Positions 60,671 through 64,000 of a DNA stretch of 64,000 nt are shown in pieces. The notes beneath the pieces are model-generated. The model saw only the letters and a list, made by a program, of their open reading frames with translations. It made no database searches and was not told where the DNA came from. The stretch covers positions 61,751,455 to 61,815,454 of the forward strand of contig CM051517.1 in the NCBI GenBank assembly GCA_028015205.1, in the 5' to 3' direction. A program made the translations under genes and the position numbers. The DNA is from Mytilisepta virgata (lineage: Eukaryota; Mollusca; Bivalvia; Mytilida; Mytilidae). Positions within the stretch are counted from its first letter, which is position 1; each line of letters starts with the position of its first letter.

Positions 60671-63600
60671 ATGTCGAAATCAAATACGGATACCACTGAA
60701 AAGTTCATCATCTGTATTTTATTATAATAAATCTCATAAAGTAATCGCTGAATGTCATAGAATTTGCAATAATATAAAACATACATTTTATCTATTGCCA
60801 GCAACAAGAGGCCTGATGAAAACAATAAAGAAAGAACTTTTGGAAAGAATATTAATCCGGAAAAGGATCTGGGAAAAGTCTGAGTCCTCATTATGTTTTA
60901 ACCAGAAACAGCCCATAAAGTTTTTGGGGAAAATGTCCAGGCATAAATCAATGGACCATACACCAGAAGGCAGCATATCTACGCCTAAAGAAGAAATTAA
61001 AGGCGTTCCATATTTTGGCTGGAGGGTCAAATTTGACCATGAATGCAAAGAAAAATGTGATCCTTTTGTGAAACCCAGAATGAGTCAGATTGTTTCATTG
61101 ATAGGCCTTGGTTACAGGTATACTGAGGTCCTGCAGCTGGTTTATGACTATTATATGAATCCTTTGAAATATTTTAGTTATAAGCTCATTCACAGTGCAA
61201 TGTTCCAGCTAGCTTAAAATAAGGTCGCAGTACACTGCCCCTTTTCCAATGCATCCCATAGCCATTTCAGTGCTCCCTTCTGCCCTCTGCAATAAGTATT
61301 ATTAGTATAATATAAAATACAGTAAAAGACCTTTTAATACATATAAACAATACGGAGAGTGAGACATAGCAATCCTACATTCTGTCGGCGTCAACATCTA
61401 CATTCACCCTGTGGTTAAAGTTTTTATACATTATTAATTAATAACTTTCTTAAACAATCCTGGATTTTTACCAAACTTAGGCAGAAGCTTGTTCGTGATC
61501 AAAAGATAGTATTCAGAGGAAAATTTTGTAATAATTTTTTTTCCATTTTTCCATACTTTACTTATAAATGGACTTAGTTTTCTCCCTGTTAACATTACAT
61601 ACAGTCTGCAGTTTTTAAAACATTAATTACTTTCTTAATCCATCCTGGATTTTTACCAAACTTGGACCGAAGCTTCTTCATGATCAAAAGATAGTATCCA
61701 GAGGAAAATTTTGTAATAATGTTTTTCCCATTATCCGTACATTTTACTTATAAATGGACTTAGTTTTTCTCCCAGTTAACATTACATACAGTCTGCAGTT
61801 AAGGTTTTAAAACATTAATTACTTTGTTAGACCATTTTGGATTTTTACCAAACTTTGACAGAAGCTTCTTCATGATCAGTAAAAAACATGTGGAGAAAAG
61901 TTATGTACATTCAACTATTACACTGAAAACATAGACAACGCCGAAAACAGGCAAGACACTGGGTTCTGTGGAACCTGTACAAATTTTTATATTGTCTACC
62001 GTGTACTTATGCATAAAATCTCTTGTATTTGCAGAGTGTTACATGATGCTGTAAAAATTTGCTTGATCTTCAGAAAAAGATAATTTTGTTCCATTCTCTA
62101 ATTGGTGCATTTTGCTAATGTGATAGATAGTTATGATCTTGAACAGAATAAAAAATGAGCTTTAACCCATCTTTTAGTACCTTACATTTAAATGTCGGCA
62201 AAAGGGTACCAAAGTGATAAAACAGTGGAAAAAGTCTGTAAGATTGAAATCCAAACACAAGACAGACACATTAAAATGAAGCACAATAAACAAATCCACA
62301 ATAATTAAAATTGACAATTTTTTCATAGTAACTACTCATACTTAACAGGAATAAATTAAAATGTCATCTGATCTTATTTTTGTGAAAATTTATTAAGATT
62401 ATATTAAATATATGTATAATTAAAGTATTTTGATTGTTTTCTAGGTATATGAAAGTATGGATCAAAAACAAAAGAGCAGGAAGATTAATGTTTATAGACC
62501 ATTTAAATCAAGTAGAACACAATCCTATTTATGGTAAGTTCATCAGAAATGAGGTCATACTTAGGCCTAAAAATTGTATGGTTCAAGTAGTCCTTCCCTA
62601 TCTAATTTTTTCACTGAAATATATTTTATCTGATATGATAATATGGATAATATGGATATTTTTAATTTCATATGTTGTAAAAAATATTTCCTTACTTTTA
62701 GAGGTTTCCTGAAACCAAAAGTTGTTTTCTTATGCCTGAAAAATATTGGGTTTTTTGTTTTTTTCTGCTTTCTATTTTTGCTTGTTTATTTATGTTTTTA
62801 TGCCACTTTCAATACCAAATTCATTTTATTGAGATTGCCATTCTATATCATGTAGATATTTCCTGTTTGGGCCTTTTATTTTAAGGCTATAGCCTCTGAT
62901 GAAACACTGCTCTGATGATGAATAAAGTTTTTAATTTTTCATAACACGATTTTTAATTTTAATCTGTTAATACTATTTACTGTGTTCCAGCTAGATTTCA
63001 AGGGAAGATTGGCATATTTTTAGGACAAGAGGCACTTTAAAGCAGTTTCAGTTGTGAAAAGAGCTACATGTATTAGGATCATGTCATTGTTATAGAAATA
63101 TAAATTTTTCATGAATGTAATGCCCCTTTAAGTGTTTTATTTAGTGTCTTTCCACCCTTAATTGAATTTTCAATTAATTCAGAATTCTTTGTGTATATAA
63201 AGAGATATTTTACTGTATATTATATGACACCTATTGCAAAGGGCAAAGGAGTGTATTGGAAAGGGGACAGGATGCTGTTCCTCTCTATTTTATGCTTAGT
63301 AGCTAGAACACTGAGAATAGTAAAACATTTCCAAATCAGATACCTTCGGGATTAAAGATTTTGTTTGGATTAGACAAGTGTTGATTTACACAAGTTAATT
63401 TACCAAACAATGGACATTTAAATTCTGACCTAAGAGTTAGTTTTATACAGGTTTTCTGGTTTATACAGGGTTTGGTTTATGCAGGTCCCACTGTGGGTAC
63501 TGTGTGATTACAAGAATAAAGATATTTGTTCAGGTGGTAAGTAAATTTGAGATGGTTTCTGAAGTATTGATAACAATTTAAATACTTTCCTCTATTTTAC

Positions 63601-63720
63601 ACAGGCTGTCCTATTGGAGGAATAGGATGTGGGACCATTGGACGTGGATATCGAGGAGAGTTCTGTAGATTTCAGATGATACCAGGAATATATGAATATT
63701 CTACAGTTACTGCTAATTCA
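60671..63720 (+). CDS. GBA2: GBA2, non-lysosomal glucosylceramidase (5' part)
   Basis: Exons seen: up to 61117, 62445-62533, 63605-63720; the gene continues past the window. The translation has [19 protein letters not shown], then a spliced [27 protein letters not shown] and a GBA2 N-terminal-domain block [20 protein letters not shown] with [12 protein letters not shown], closely matching the family (CPLGGIGGGTI.RGWRGQFCRWQL). GBA2 hydrolyses glucosylceramide at the cytosolic face of ER/Golgi or plasma membrane. The catalytic Glu and Asp lie further downstream, outside the window. The start is uncertain: ATG 60816 opens the long frame ([13 protein letters not shown]), while ATG 60671 ([11 protein letters not shown]) could join it by removing an 88-nt intron 60714-60801 (weak GTATTT donor, TTGCCAG acceptor) in phase. 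Confidence 0.9.
61330..61985 (+). repeat. Tandem repeat ~185-192 bp x 2.7 in GBA2 intron
   Basis: tggatttttaccaaactt starts near 61461, 61646 and 61838, with agaagcttcttcatgatcaaaag and tataaatggacttagtttt in each unit. It is preceded by ctgtcggcgtcaacatc and followed by acaacgccgaaaacagg and a GGTTCTGTGGAACC hairpin, so it may be another tandem-core element. Its inverted ends are less clear. Confidence 0.65.
62534..63604 (+). other. GBA2 intron 2
   Basis: AT-rich intron sequence with no further exon or clear repeat seen. Confidence 0.5.
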
Positions 63721-64000
63721 GTAAGGCTTGCTTCTTTGTTTCTGTCATTTATTTATAGATGAAAATTTGATATTTTTAGAACAAATATGATTCAAAATTT
63801 TAAACATACATGTTCATCTATATTACAAGGTATGAGTTAGGTGGGTTACTATAATCGGAACAATATAACTCAATCGAATAATTTGTAAAAGAAAAGTATA
63901 TATTTGTTTTCTTGGAGAGAAAACAGGGGGAACTTATCTACTGATGCAAACATCTAATAATTTTATATTTAAAAGAATAATTGTTTTATTCTTTCTCATT

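Noticed and set aside
60643..61048. Minus-strand frames of 82-86 aa
   Set aside because: Antisense to the first GBA2 coding exon and promoter; no recognisable domain.

Overview
The window is AT-rich animal nuclear DNA. Its genes have many short GT-AG exons and long, repeat-filled introns. Four genes are recognisable animal orthologues, and the dispersed repeats (tRNA-derived SINEs, a DD34E Tc1 element, many palindromic MITEs, and tandem-core elements of the pearl/HINE kind) point to a bivalve mollusc, most likely a marine mussel (Mytilidae). The species call is inference.

Layout: 1-85 (minus) is the first coding exon of a ubiquitin gene with a 5'UTR intron. 926-2448 is a Tc1-type transposon with perfect 27-bp ends and a transposase broken by two in-frame stops. 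5753-21769 (plus) is a complete 13-exon MORF4L1/MRG15 gene (393 aa), a chromodomain plus MRG-domain chromatin protein, whose introns hold at least a dozen mobile elements. 22.8-28.8 kb is a repeat block: two tandem-core elements, one of them with a 146-147 bp array, then a local duplication in which one copy carries an extra MITE, and a minus-strand SINE. 30076-33545 (plus) is a complete 4-exon F-box gene, best matched to FBXO33 (454 aa), followed by about 6 kb with few obvious repeats. 39.5-49.95 kb is a second repeat block with tandem arrays, tandem-core elements and two clear nested insertions. 50636-60604 (minus) is a complete 10-exon ETFA gene (336 aa). It lies head to head with the 5' part of GBA2 (plus, from about 60671 or 60816), which runs out of the window.

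The four large genes are housekeeping functions (chromatin reading, ubiquitin ligase adaptor, mitochondrial electron transfer, glucosylceramide breakdown) and do not form a pathway. The only physical coupling is the ETFA/GBA2 divergent promoter.

The most unusual content is a set of non-coding elements that differ in sequence but share one plan: a 5' palindrome, a short subterminal inverted repeat, a core of roughly 120-170 bp tandem units, and a 3' hairpin carrying or adjoining the matching inverted repeat. At least four such families occur here. One family is present in three closely similar copies, one of which sits inside a member of another family.
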